Assembly (NCBI GenBank): GCA_963791325.1
Contig: CAWBRU010000007.1
Span: forward strand, 109,525-173,524
DNA length: 64,000 nucleotides
Direction of reading: 5' to 3'
DNA from: JBEVJK01 sp963791325
Lineage (GTDB): Bacteria; Pseudomonadota; Alphaproteobacteria; Rhizobiales; Rhizobiaceae
Part shown: in pieces, positions 1-9,438 of the stretch
Layout of the letters: the number at the start of each line of letters is the position of its first letter
How positions within the stretch are numbered: position 1 is the stretch's first letter
Position numbers and translations under genes: made by a program
Notes under the pieces: generated by a model
Databases searched by the model: none
Told to the model about the DNA's origin: nothing
What the model saw: only the letters and a program-made list of their open reading frames with translations

Positions 1-464
1 GCCGGCCGCGGCGGGTCCGGCCCGGGCGGCGAATTCGCGGGCGAGTTCGGCGATGCGCCGGTCGATGCGCGCCAGCACGTCGGCCTTGCGCCGGTCGTGC
101 TCGATTTGCGCCGCCCCGGCTTCGGCGAACCCGTCGGCCACCACCGCGAGCCGCTCGACCGTGCGCATCAGCGCGCCGATCGCCTCGACCTCGGCCCGGT
201 CGAGCGCCGCCCCGTCGCGTTCGGCGCGCCGGCGCAGCCACTCCAGCCGCGAGATCAGCCAGTCGCCGAGCGCCGCAAGCCGGACCGCCCGCTCGCCTGC
301 GCCAACTCGGCCGGCCGCTCGCCCCAGCGTTCGCGCTGCGCGGTCGAGGTCAGCCGCGCCGGCAGTCGCCCGGCAGCCGCCGCCAGTCGCGGCAAGGTCG
401 GCGGCGCGCCCTCGAACAGCTCCCGCAGGGCCGCGGTCTTGCACCGCGACAAGGACTCCGCCAT
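1..464 (-). pseudogene. Hypothetical protein, 3' end off the window, frameshifted
   Basis: Coding sequence runs leftward from an ATG at 464 (MAESLSRCKTAALRELFEG...) and leaves the window at base 1. The first third reads well to about position 303. The convincing frame then changes by -1 (or +2) and continues as a charged helical sequence (LAALGDWLISRLEWLRRRAE, later RTVERLAVVADGFAEAG). The family is not recognised. Length and helical character would suit a small DNA-packaging or regulatory protein, but that is only a guess. The frameshift may be genuine or a base-calling error. Confidence 0.5.
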
Positions 465-1059
465 CGCCAGGGCTCCTTCAGGCACAGAACGATCCTCTCG
501 GACCGAGGTCTTCGACACTGGCCCCGCTTCGCGCTGCGCTTCAGGCCAGTGCCGCGAACCTCGAGAAAGACGCATCGCGCCGGCCGGATCAGGGGCATTC
601 ATAGTGATAGCTCATAGCCATCACCCGCACGGACTTCGAGCACCATCCAACGCTCAGATTAAACTCAGAGCATCGGATCATTGCGCACCGCAGTCCCGCG
701 GCGGACCGGCCCAGCCCGAGCTGATACACGCGGATCGACAGCGCCCCGATCCACCACGCTCATCACCACTCCGACACAGCCTTGTTCAGTCCGCCTTTCA
801 CTCGGCGGTTCGCTGCCGTTTTTTCGCTTAGAAAGCGCCGCGCGTCTCAACGGCGGCGCCGAATCCGACGCCCGCAACAGGTCCCAGCCGTGCTCCAACC
901 GCGCTTCTCTCCCCGACGCCCACGACCCGGAAGCTGCCTGATCTTACAAGCCGCTCGACCCATCAAAGGATATTGTCCGAGAAAGGGCCGCCAACGCGTG
1001 CATCTCTGCCATCCACGCGCATGATGAGGCAGGGGCACGCCTATGACGAGGCAGGAGCC

Positions 1060-2245
1060 CGTAAGGCGCGCGCCACTGCCATCCACGCCCCATGACCGGG
1101 CTTGGCCAACCACCTCAACATCCACAGTTATTTCCCAGCGCCGCGTCCCGCGGCTGCCCGCCTCTGCCCTCCATGCCCAACACTCGGAAGCTGCCTGAAA
1201 CCTACCAAAGCAGCGTCACGCTGTAAAGACTATTTTCCTAGGCACACCTGTCCCGATGGCGAGGCGCCGTCCTCACCGCTCAACCGCTGAATCGTTGCCC
1301 GGATCGTGACAAACCATCGCCGGACCGCGACTGTTTCTGGCCATCGCCAGCCGCACATAGCCGCGCCTCCGACGTTCATGCCGACCAGTGAGAAGCTTTG
1401 CTGAATTCACAAGCGGCCGCAAAGCGCCACGACTATTCCGAAGCAGAGGGCGCAAGGCACGTGCCATCGCCATCCACGCCCATGTCCAGGCCGGGCCAGA
1501 CACCTCAACACCCCCGTCATTTCCCAGCGCCGCGTCTCCGCGGCTATCCGCCTCTGCGCTCCACGCCCACCACTCGGAAGAGTGAGAGACTTTGCTGAAT
1601 TCACAAGCGGCCCCACAGCGCCATGACTATTCCGAGGCAGGGGGGCGCCCGCAAGGCGCGCCACTGCCATCCACGCCCCATGACCGGGCCTGGCCAACCA
1701 CCTCAACATCCACAGTTATTTCCCAGCGCCGCGTCCCGCGGCTGCCGCCTCTGCCCTCCATGCCCAACACTCGGAAGCTGCCTGAAACCTACCAAAGCAG
1801 AATCACGCTGTCAAGATTATTTTCCTAGGACAGCTGTCTCGCGGCGAGGCGCCGTCCTCACCACTCAACCGCTGAAACGTTGCCCGAATCGTGACAAACC
1901 ATCGCGAATCGCGACTGTTTCTGACCACCGCAAGCGGCACATAGCCGCGCCTCTGACGTTCATGGACGTTCATGCCAACCAATGAGAGCTTTGCTGAATT
2001 CACAAGCGGCCGCAAAGCGCCACACTATTCCGAAGCAGAGGGCGCAAGGCACGTGCCATCGCCATCCCGCCCCACGCCATGTCCATGTCCAGGCCGGGCC
2101 AATCACCTCAGCACCCACGTCATTTCCCAGCGCCGCGTCCCCGCAGCTGCCCGCCTCTGCCCTCCATGCCCACCACTCGGAAGCTGCCTGAAACCTACCA
2201 AAACAGCGTTACGCTGTCAAGACTATTTTCCTAGGACCGGTTCCT
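1060..2245. repeat. Degenerate tandem repeat, units of about 200 and 400 bp
   Basis: The segment CTGCCTGAAACCTACCAAA recurs near 1192, 1779 and 2185, each time followed by a TTTTCCTAGG-containing stretch. The segment TTGCTGAATTCACAAGCGGC recurs near 1400, 1599 and 1994. The blocks alternate as long (about 400 bp) and short (about 200 bp) units that share the stretch TCATTTCCCAGCGCCGCGTC or close variants. Copies are imperfect, and no protein is encoded consistently across units. Confidence 0.75.
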
Positions 2246-2804
2246 ATGGCTGCAGGTGGCGGCGCCGAACGGCCGCTTCGACAGCTCTCAAAATTCCGGC
2301 AAAACAGCTCAATCCGTTGGCGAATATTGCCGGCGCGCGGCTCCACCCCAGCCCAACCCAGCCGTCATGTTGCGAACCTTCTCACGCCGGCCACCGCCAG
2401 CGCCGTGCCGTCGCCATCCATGGCCGCGACCCAGACGTCGGCCCGGTTCGCCGCCAAAAGCCTCGAGACATGGCGAACCTTTCCGCTGCCCGCCACCGCC
2501 AGCGGGCGCCGCCGCCATCATTGGCCGAGACCAGACGTCGGCCCGGTTCCCGGCCAAACGCCCTGAGGCCGGCCAAGATCGCGCCCAACGGCGCCGCCGA
2601 ATGCGCGTCACAACTTCTTGCACACCCATCAGAACGTCACACATTGCACACAAACGCTCATCACAACCTGCGCATTCCCCTCAGCCGCAGGTGCCGCCCG
2701 CTCCACCCGATCCGCACGACGCGCCAGGCCCGCTATTGCCCGCTGCCTCGGCAGGCCCGCACGACCGTGACGCCGCCGCAAGGCTATCGTCCGCCAGCCA
2801 TTCG

Positions 2805-2870
2805 AGCAAAAATGGCCACGGTTTTCCGTCCCGAATCGCGGAAAAACAAAGACTTAGCAGGCGCACCTGT
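2805..2870 (+). repeat. RIME-like element fragment
   Basis: Contains the degenerate core GGTTTTCCGTCCCGAATCGC followed by AAAAACAAAGACTTAG, the same order as in the fuller copies elsewhere in this window. The first palindrome arm is decayed. Confidence 0.55.
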
Positions 2871-2940
2871 TCGAACTCGGCAGGAGAGCGCCGATCGAAG
2901 AAGCGCTGATCCCTCCAGCCCGGCCCTTCCCCTCCGCCGC

Positions 2941-3420
2941 CGCCGCGGCGAGATGGCCACCCCTGCCGCAAGCCCGCCGCGGCCCTTCGTCTCCGCCGCC
3001 GCCGCGAAATTGGCCACCCTTCTCCCAAGCCCGCCGCGGCTGTCCGCCGCCGCCGCGGCGACATGCCACCCCTGCCCCAAGCCCGCCGCGGCCCTTCGCC
3101 TCCGCCGCCGCCGCGAAATTGGCCACCCTTCTCCAGCCCGCCGCGGCTCTCCGCCGCCGCCGCGGCGCGACATGGCCACCCCTGCCCCAAGCCCGCCGCG
3201 GCCCTTCCGCCGCGGCTCGCCGCCGCCGCTTTGGCGACATGGCCACCCCTGCCCCAAGCCCGCCACGGCCCTTCCCCTGCCGCCGCCGCGGCCGCCGCCG
3301 CTGTGGCGACATGGCCACCCCTGCCGCAAGCCCGCCACGGCCCTCCACCTCCGCCGCCGCTGTGGCGAAATGGCCACCCCAGCCCCAAGCCCGCCGCGGC
3401 GGCGCGCCGCCGCCGCCGTT
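2941..3420. repeat. GC-rich minisatellite, about 8 imperfect units of 52-73 bp
   Basis: The unit contains ATGGCCACCCCTGCC, then CAAGCCCGCCGCGGCCCTTC, then CCGCCGCCGCCG. The GGCCACCC anchor appears near 2953, 3010, 3064, 3119, 3173, 3239, 3312 and 3370. Unit lengths vary because of CCG-run expansion. The array is non-coding on both strands as far as I can judge and ends just upstream of the penicillin-binding protein gene. Confidence 0.8.
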
Positions 3421-3537
3421 TTTCCTTGGCGCGCCGGGCAAAATCGGCGACAAACGGAGCCTGACGTGTCACTTCCCGTCGGGGCCCCGCCCCGGCAAAA
3501 CCGTCGGCAAGGTGGGCCCCCAGCGCCAAGCGTCGCG

Positions 3538-5709
3538 ATGCAGCCATCTCCGAACCCCAAGCGGCGGCCGCGGGCGCCCCGCGCCGGCCGGCTGCTCGCC
3601 GTCGACGCCTGGATCGACTCCTCGCTCTATGAGGCTGGTTTTAGGCTCTCACAGGGGTGGGAAAGCGCTCACCATCTTCTTCCGCCGCTTCCGTGTGAGC
3701 GGCTGGCGGCGGCTCGCCGCCGAGCTCGGCAGCGAGGCGCTGACGATGGGCGCGGCCGGCTCGGTGGTGCTCCTGGCGCTCGCCATGCCGGCCTTCCAGA
3801 TCACCGCCGGCGACTGGAAGAACCAGGGCGATTTCGCCGTCACCTTCGTCGACCGCTACGGCAACGAGATCGGCCGGCGCGGCATCATCCAGCGCGATTC
3901 GGTGCCCGTCGACGAGATGCCGGATCACGTCATCAAGGCCGTGCTCGCCACCGAGGACCGCCGCTTCTTCGACCATTTCGGCATCGATTTCTTCGGCCTG
4001 TTCCGCGCCATGCAGGAGAACATGCGCGCCAATTCGGTGGTCCAGGGCGGCTCCACCATCACCCAGCAGCTGGCCAAGAACCTGTTCCTGTCCAACGAGC
4101 GCACCGTCGAGCGCAAGATCAAGGAGGCGTTCCTGTCGGTATGGCTGGAGATGAACGTGCCGAAGAAGGAGATCCTGCAGCTCTATCTCGACCGCGCCTA
4201 TATGGGCGGCGGCACGTTCGGCATCACGGCCGCCGCCGATTTCTATTTCGGCAAGGGCGTCAAGGATCTCACCCTCGCCGAGGCGGCCATGCTGGCCGGC
4301 CTGTTCAAGGCGCCGGCCAAATACGCCCCGCATGTCAACCTGCCGGCCGCCCGCGCGCGCGCCAACGAGGTGCTCACCAACATGGTCCAGGGCGGCTTCA
4401 TGACCGAGGGCCAGGTGCTGTCGGCCAGGCTGCACCCGGCCTCGGTGGTCGACCGCGGCGACGTCAAGAGCCCCGACTATTTCCTCGACTGGGCCTTCGA
4501 CGAGGCCAAGAAGATCGCCGACGCCAAGGGCATCCACTCGATGGTGGCGCGCACCACCATCGACATGAACATCCAGCGCGCGGCGGAAGAATCGCTCGAA
4601 TACCACCTGCGCCAGCGCGGCAAGGATTACCACGTCACGGAAGGCGCCATCGTCGTGCTCGACAACCGAGGCGCGGTGCGCGCCATCGTCGGCGGCCGCG
4701 ACTATGGCGCCAGCCAGTTCAACCGCGCCACCAAGGCGCTGCGCCAGGCCGGCTCGTCGTTCAAGCCCTATGTCTACGCCACCGCGATGGAGAACGGCTT
4801 CACGCCGCAATCGATGATCTCCGACGGGCCGATCTCCTGGGGCAAGTGGTCGCCGAAGAACTACGGCCGCAGCTATTCGGGCCGCATCAGCCTGACCACG
4901 GCGCTGGTCAAGTCGATCAATACCGTGCCGGTGCGCCTCGCCAAGGAGCATTTGGGCGTCGAGCCGGTGGTCAAGCTCGCCCACGAGATGGGGGTGGAAT
5001 CGACCGCTCGAAGTGCTTCAAGACCATCGTGCTCGGCACTTCGGGGATGACGGTGATGGATCAGGCGACCGGCTACAACGTGTTCGCCACCGGCGGGCTC
5101 GGCGGCACCCGCCACGCCATCAGCCAGCTGCTCACTCACTCCGGTGAGGTGTTTTACGATTATGACCGCGACGGCCCCAAGCCGCGCCGGGTGCTGTCGG
5201 AGAAGGCCGCTGCCGAGATGAACGAGATGCTGGTCCAGGTGCCGGAATGGGGCACGGCGCGGCGCGCCGCGCTGCCCGGCATCCGCTCGGCCGGCAAGAC
5301 CGGCACCACCCAGAGCTACCGCGATGCCTGGTATGTCGGCTTCACCGGCAACTACACCGCGGCGGTGTGGATGGGCAATGACGACTTCACCCCGACCAAG
5401 GAGATGACCGGCGGCTCGCTGCCGGCGATGACCTGGCAGCGGATGATGGAATATGCGCATCAGAACGTCGAGCTCAGGCCGATCCCCGGCATCGACAATC
5501 CGTTCCTCGAGCCGGACGTGGTCGCCAAGGCCAAGGCGGTCGCCGCCAAGGCCGCCGCCGGCGCGGCGCCCGGGGAGCCCGCCGACGAGCGCCCGCCGAT
5601 CCTCTCGGCGGCGACCACGCGGCTGTTGAAGGGCATGGCCGAGACCTTCCGCACCGCCCCGCCGATGCCGCCGGCCAGCGGCCGGCCGGAGACCATGTCG
5701 GCGCTGTGA
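3538..5709 (+). pseudogene. Penicillin-binding protein 1A-type peptidoglycan synthase, two frameshifts
   Basis: Bifunctional class A PBP: it polymerises lipid II and cross-links peptidoglycan in the periplasm. The likely start is ATG 3538 (MQPSPNPKRR). A membrane anchor lies near residues 66-83. The GT51 motifs EDRRFFDHFG (Glu about 139) and GGSTITQQLAKNLF follow, then the transpeptidase motifs SSFK (about 406), SIN and KTGT (about 587). The frame is broken twice. Near 3662 an extra A in GGGAAAGCGC interrupts GWEALTIFFRRF. Near 5000-5011 a net +2 (or -1) change interrupts HEMGVES...KTIVLGTSGMT. With both corrected, the protein has the usual length of about 722 residues. All catalytic motifs are preserved, so sequencing error is as likely as inactivation. 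Confidence 0.85.
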
Positions 5710-6024
5710 TCCGTCCGGCCTGGGCTCGGCCGCGTCGGCCGCACCGCGCCGGGCCCTTGGCGGGCGGGGCGGCCCTTTTCTCACCCAGCCTGACGCGCCA
5801 AGGTTCCCGGCCCCGGCGCTTCCTCTGCCTCTGCCGTCGCGCCAAGCTTCCCGGCCCTGGCGCTTCCTCTCACACGCCGGGAGAAAAGTGCGAATGCGAT
5901 CCGGAGGGGCGGTTCCGGCGGCGTTCGCCTGCCCGCCGGACCCGCGAGCGCACCGGCGCCGCGGAGAACCGGTTTCCACGTGCCCGGATTTGCGCTATCC
6001 CTTGCCGCCCACCTGCCGGCCCCC

Positions 6025-6609
6025 ATGTTGCGCACCATCCTTCCCGCTGTACTCCTTCTGGCGATCGCCATCGGCGGCGGCGCCGCCAGCGTCTACTACG
6101 CGCTCGCCGCGCAGGGCGGCCCGGGGGCGGTCACGCGCGGCACCTGGACGACCTTCCCCGAGCTCGGCACGCGCGCCGCCGACCCCTATTCGAAGGCGCG
6201 GATCTCGCGCCAGGGCGTGCTCGCGCTGGGGCTGGCCGAAGGCTTGACCTTCACCGCCAGCCGCGATGCCGGCGGCGCGGCACTGCGCCGCGAATGCCGC
6301 TACCGCATCGCCGGCGCCTTTCCGGTCGCCCGCTTCTGGACCCTCTATGCCGCCGACAGCGGCCACCGGGTGCTGCCGCTGGCGGGCCCGCGCAAGGCCG
6401 CCCTGCAGTCGCTGGCGGCGCTGCGCCAGCCCGACGACACGCTGACGATCGACGTCGGCGCCCGGGCCGAACCGGGCAACTGGCTGGCGGTTTCCGGCTC
6501 CGGCCCGATGACCCTGGTGCTCACCCTCTACGACACGCCCTCGACCAACAGCGCCGGCGTCGGCGGCATCGTGCTGCCGGAGATCCGGCGGACCGGCTGC
6601 GATGCTTAA
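6025..6609 (+). CDS. DUF1214 domain protein, membrane-anchored
   Basis: A 194-residue protein with one N-terminal membrane helix (LRTILPAVLLLAIAIGGG) and a C-terminal DUF1214 region (GNWLAVSGSGPMTLVLTLYD). The ATG at 6025 is preferred over an in-frame ATG at 5980 because the helix begins directly after it. The stop overlaps the start of the next gene by 8 bases, so the two are probably translated together. DUF1214 and DUF1254 proteins commonly occur as a pair. Biochemical role unknown. Confidence 0.8.
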   Translation: MLRTILPAVLLLAIAIGGGAASVYYALAAQGGPGAVTRGTWTTFPELGTRAADPYSKARISRQGVLALGLAEGLTFTASRDAGGAALRRECRYRIAGAFPVARFWTLYAADSGHRVLPLAGPRKAALQSLAALRQPDDTLTIDVGARAEPGNWLAVSGSGPMTLVLTLYDTPSTNSAGVGGIVLPEIRRTGCDA

Positions 6610-7162
6610 GCGGCTTATCTACGCCGGCCTGCTCGGCCTCGTCGGGGCGGGCATCGTGCACATCGCCATCCTATTGCTCTTGCCCAGCTTCAGCGAGCGC
6701 GACGCCTGGTCGAAGCTCGCCGCCGCGGCGCCGCTCTACACGCCGGTGCGCGCCGGTGCCGGCGCCGTCGATCTCCTGCAGTCGCCCGATCCGCTGTTCG
6801 AGGCCGCCGCCTGCCGCTTCGACCTCGCCGACGGCGTCGCCCGCCTCACCGCCAAGGGCCTGGTGCCCTATTGGTCGGTGTCGGTCTACGACCGCGACGG
6901 CGACAACGTCTATTCGCTCAACGATCGCACCGCCACGGCCGACGGGCTCGACCTGGTCATCGCCACGCCGGGCGAGATGACCAGCCTGCGCAAGAGCCTG
7001 CCGGCCGAATTCCGGTCCTCGGTGTTCGTCGAGGCGCCGATCGACGACGGCATGGTGGTGGTGCGCAGCTTCGTGCCCGACGACAGCTTCCGGCCGGGCG
7101 TGTCGGCCTTCCTCGGCGGCCTTACGTGCCTGATCCGGCCGGCCGAGGCCGAAGCTCAGTGA
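6602..7162 (+). CDS. DUF1254 domain protein, membrane-anchored
   Basis: A 186-residue partner of the preceding gene, with an N-terminal helix (LIYAGLLGLVGAGIVHIAIL). The body contains the family hallmarks VPYWSVSVYDRDGDNVYSLN and VVRSFVPDD. It starts inside the preceding coding sequence (8-base overlap). Its 3' end overlaps by 7 bases with a small gene on the opposite strand. The function of the family is not known; the helix suggests it faces the periplasm. Confidence 0.8.
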   Translation: MLKRLIYAGLLGLVGAGIVHIAILLLLPSFSERDAWSKLAAAAPLYTPVRAGAGAVDLLQSPDPLFEAAACRFDLADGVARLTAKGLVPYWSVSVYDRDGDNVYSLNDRTATADGLDLVIATPGEMTSLRKSLPAEFRSSVFVEAPIDDGMVVVRSFVPDDSFRPGVSAFLGGLTCLIRPAEAEAQ

Positions 7163-7347
7163 TGCACGGGCGCGCCGGGCACCGGAGCTGCCGCCGGCCG
7201 GCCGGCCGCCGCCGGCTCGGGCTGCCCGGCGGGGCGCTCGTAGCGCACGCCGGGAAAGATGATCACCGCGGCCGGCGCGGCAGCGGCGGCGCTGCCGGTG
7301 CGTGGCTTTGCCGCCTGCCGCGGCGCAAACGTCAAGATGCTGCCCAT
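7156..7347 (-). CDS. Small conserved rhizobial protein (63 aa)
   Basis: Begins MGSILTFAPRQAAKPR and contains the conserved segment VIIFPGVRYERP, a pattern I recognise from short hypothetical proteins in Hyphomicrobiales. It is Ala/Pro-rich with no membrane helix or known domain. An excellent CtrA-type site lies 76-90 bases upstream of the start, so cell-cycle control is plausible. Function unknown. Confidence 0.7.
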   Translation of the reverse strand: MGSILTFAPRQAAKPRTGSAAAAAPAAVIIFPGVRYERPAGQPEPAAAGRPAAAPVPGAPVHH

Positions 7348-7422
7348 GGTCTTCCCGCTCCTATCGTCTCGCCCCCAGGACGAGCAACATGGCCTCCCCG
7401 GACGATTAGGCGACCGCGACGG

Positions 7423-7437
7423 TTAACGACGCGTTAA
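7423..7437 (-). promoter_or_regulatory. Candidate CtrA box
   Basis: On the minus strand this reads TTAACGCGTCGTTAACC, a full match to the alphaproteobacterial CtrA consensus TTAA-N7-TTAAC. It lies 76-90 bases upstream of the 63-aa gene on the same strand, a normal promoter position. The match is seen directly; binding is inferred. Confidence 0.55.
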
Positions 7438-7533
7438 GTCCGCATCCCCTCCCATCTTTCTGATCCTCCACGGTTTTCACGCGCCGGGAGCGGCCCCGCC
7501 GGCGATGCTGCGGCGCCTCGCGGCGAACCGGGT

Positions 7534-7734
7534 CTAGACCAACTGCTTGCCGAGCACGATCAGGGTGAGCGCGATGTTTGCCCCGATCATCCGTTTGACG
7601 ATCGAAACATCCGCCTCGATCTTAGCCAATCGGTTCTCGTAGCTCGCCGCCTCTTCGGCGGCTCTGTCCGCTTTTTCGGCAGGCGCTCCGGCCGCAACCA
7701 GCGCATCCCGAAGGGCCCCAAGCATCAGCGCCAT
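7534..7734 (-). CDS. Small coiled-coil/membrane protein (66 aa)
   Basis: MALMLGALRDALVAAGAPAE, then a charged heptad-like helix (ENRLAKIEADVSIVKRMIG), then a C-terminal hydrophobic helix (ANIALTLIVLGKQL). This layout of a coiled coil before a tail anchor matches short hypothetical proteins common in rhizobia. Function unknown. It stands alone, with about 190 bases of spacer downstream to the 63-aa gene. Confidence 0.7.
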   Translation of the reverse strand: MALMLGALRDALVAAGAPAEKADRAAEEAASYENRLAKIEADVSIVKRMIGANIALTLIVLGKQLV

Positions 7735-7963
7735 TCAACTGCTCCCATCCGCGGACATGTAATCCCGGTTCCCTGCTTTTTCCAAGGGCAACCTCCACGC
7801 CTCGGTTCCGGGGCCGGCGCAAATCCCGCGCCGGCAGGTCCCTGGGCCACCGGCGAGGCGCAGCCCGACGCCTTTCTGCGCCGGGATTAACTTGCGTCAT
7901 TGCGAGCCGCGCGCGGGCAGGCTAGGCAAGCAAGGAACAGGGCGAGGGGTTTTGGAGGATGCC

Positions 7964-8170
7964 ATGAGGCACGACCCTCTTTCCGATGCGGTCGAGGACT
8001 ATTTCGAGCGCTACGCGCGGCCCAATCAGCCGGTCACTCTTTTCCACGCTGTCCGGGAAATCCAGTCGGCCTGTCCGTGGGTCACCCGGCAGGACGCCAT
8101 CCAGATGGTGGTCGGCAGCGCGGTGCAGCGGCGGCTTCCGGTGGAGTTCGACCTGGGCAACGCCGCCTAA
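7964..8170 (+). CDS. Small hypothetical protein (68 aa)
   Basis: Starts at ATG 7964 behind TTGGAGG (7952-7958): MRHDPLSDAVEDYFERYARP..., ending VQRRLPVEFDLGNAA. It is acidic and helical with no known motif. An upstream in-frame ATG at 7892 lacks a ribosome binding site. The coding region ends exactly where a RIME-like repeat begins. Confidence 0.6.
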   Translation: MRHDPLSDAVEDYFERYARPNQPVTLFHAVREIQSACPWVTRQDAIQMVVGSAVQRRLPVEFDLGNAA

Positions 8171-8290
8171 GCAATTCCAGGAAAAGTGGCAACGGTTCTC
8201 CGTCCGGAATTGTAAAAAACAAGGACTTGGAGCGGAGCACCGATTCAAGCAAGCGGTAATCCGCTTCAACAGCAATTCCAGGGCTTGAAA
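8171..8290 (+). repeat. RIME-like palindromic intergenic element
   Basis: Both halves are visible. The left palindrome runs from GCAATTCC (8171) to GGAATTG around the GGTTCTCCGTCC core. The linker AAAAACAAGGACTTGGAGCG leads into a right palindrome built on CACCGATTC...GGTAATCCGCTTC. The same mosaic recurs more than ten times in this window. Confidence 0.8.
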
Positions 8291-8353
8291 ACCGGTTTGG
8301 CCTCGCCGGCCGGCCGCCGTGGCGGGCTTCGGCGAACATTTGAAGAACGCTGG

Positions 8354-8386
8354 CTAACCTTCTGTTAAGATTAAAGAAGCCTTTAA
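8354..8386 (+). promoter_or_regulatory. AT-rich operator region: near-CtrA site and palindrome
   Basis: CTAA-N7-TTAA at 8354-8368 matches the CtrA consensus at seven of eight fixed bases. It is followed by a perfect inverted repeat TTAAAG-AAGC-CTTTAA (8371-8386). Both lie 105-140 bases upstream of the DUF2336 gene in an otherwise very GC-rich setting. Confidence 0.35.
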
Positions 8387-8490
8387 TACTGCGCTAACGG
8401 ATCGCGGCTAAGTTTGGGCGGAACCGAGGCGGCCGGCCGAACCCGCGCCGGACGGCGTCGATCCGATGGTGTTTGCGTTGAGCGTTTAGG

Positions 8491-9417
8491 GTGTCATCCT
8501 CCGACTTCAGGCATCTCGCCCTGCGCGGCGACAAGGGCAACGCCGACCGGCTGCTGCGCGCCGCGGTCGCCGCCTTCGCTTCGCTGGCACGGCCGAGCCG
8601 CCGCGAGCTCGCCCAGCTCGAGGACCTGGCGCTGCCGCTGCTGACGGCCGCCTCCGTCGAGGCCAAGCGCTTCGCTGCCGCGGCTCTGTCGGAATGCATG
8701 GCCGTGCCGGCGGCGCTGGTCCGCCGGCTGGCCGACGAGACGATCGACATTGCCGCGCCGCTTCTGATCCGCGCAACCAGCCTCACCGACGTCGACCTGA
8801 TCGTCCTGATCGGCCGCCATGGCGTTCCCCATGCCCGGGCGATCGCCCGCCGCCCCGGCCTCGAGCCGACCATCGCCGCCCTGATCCGGGCGCTGCTGGC
8901 CAGCGCCGGCGCCGACGAGAACGATCCGGCGGCCGCCGGGTCCGGCCAGGAGACCGCCAACGACCGCGGCGCCGGGCCGGCAGGGGACAGCGAGGCCGAG
9001 CGCATGCGCCGGCGCCTGCGCAGCCTGATGCGCCCGGCCGAAACGCCGGCCGGCGGTTCCGCCGGCGAGCCGCCGCCCGGGCAATGGCATGGCTTCCGAC
9101 GCCTGGTCGACGCCGCGCTCGGCACCAATCCGCTGCTCTTTCAGGCGGCGCTGGCCGAGCTCCTCGGCATCACCCTCGGGCAGGCGCGGCGGCTGGCGCA
9201 GCGTGGCGCGATCGCCGACCTGGTGGTTGCCTGGAAGGCGCTGGCGCTGGCCGAGGAGCAGGCGTTCCTGCTCACCGTGGCCTTGCGGCCCGGCGCCTTC
9301 GACGCGCTCGACAAGATCCGCGCCTTCATCGACAGCTTCCGCGCGCTGGGCGCCGAGAGCGCCCGCCAGCGCCTGCCGGCGCTCGGCCAGGCGCCGCGCG
9401 ACACCCAGGCCCTCTGA
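8491..9417 (+). CDS. DUF2336 domain protein
   Basis: A 308-residue cytosolic helical-repeat protein. Residues 1-140 carry the DUF2336 pattern (RPSRRELAQLEDLALPLLTA, LADETIDIAAPLLIRATSLT, HARAIARRPGL). The C-terminal half (FQAALAELLGITLGQARRLA) continues the same fold type. It starts at GTG 8491 without a strong ribosome binding site. DUF2336 proteins are abundant in alphaproteobacteria, and some are linked to cell-cycle or polar regulation. The specific role here is unknown. The gene converges on the DUF1491 gene. Confidence 0.8.
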   Translation: MSSSDFRHLALRGDKGNADRLLRAAVAAFASLARPSRRELAQLEDLALPLLTAASVEAKRFAAAALSECMAVPAALVRRLADETIDIAAPLLIRATSLTDVDLIVLIGRHGVPHARAIARRPGLEPTIAALIRALLASAGADENDPAAAGSGQETANDRGAGPAGDSEAERMRRRLRSLMRPAETPAGGSAGEPPPGQWHGFRRLVDAALGTNPLLFQAALAELLGITLGQARRLAQRGAIADLVVAWKALALAEEQAFLLTVALRPGAFDALDKIRAFIDSFRALGAESARQRLPALGQAPRDTQAL

Positions 9418-9438
9418 CCGTTCATTCGGTGCTCTGAT

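Larger units (their letters stand above)
465..3537. other. Long non-coding, repeat-rich region
   Basis: About 3 kb without a convincing gene. Open frames here are by-products of very high GC and of repeats: they lack ribosome binding sites and recognisable domains, and their residue composition just follows the repeat unit. It contains a degenerate long tandem repeat (about 1060-2245), a RIME-like fragment (about 2805-2870) and a GC-rich minisatellite (2941-3420) that ends about 120 bases before the penicillin-binding protein start. Confidence 0.6.

Noticed and set aside
1972..3537. Open frame extending more than 500 codons upstream of the penicillin-binding protein
   Set aside because: The extension is arginine/proline/alanine-rich translation of the tandem repeats. 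Recognisable family sequence only begins around ATG 3538.
2681..3547. Antisense Gly/Arg-rich frames over the minisatellite
   Set aside because: Three frames are all open here because the repeat lacks stop codons; composition simply follows the repeat unit, with no start signal or homology.
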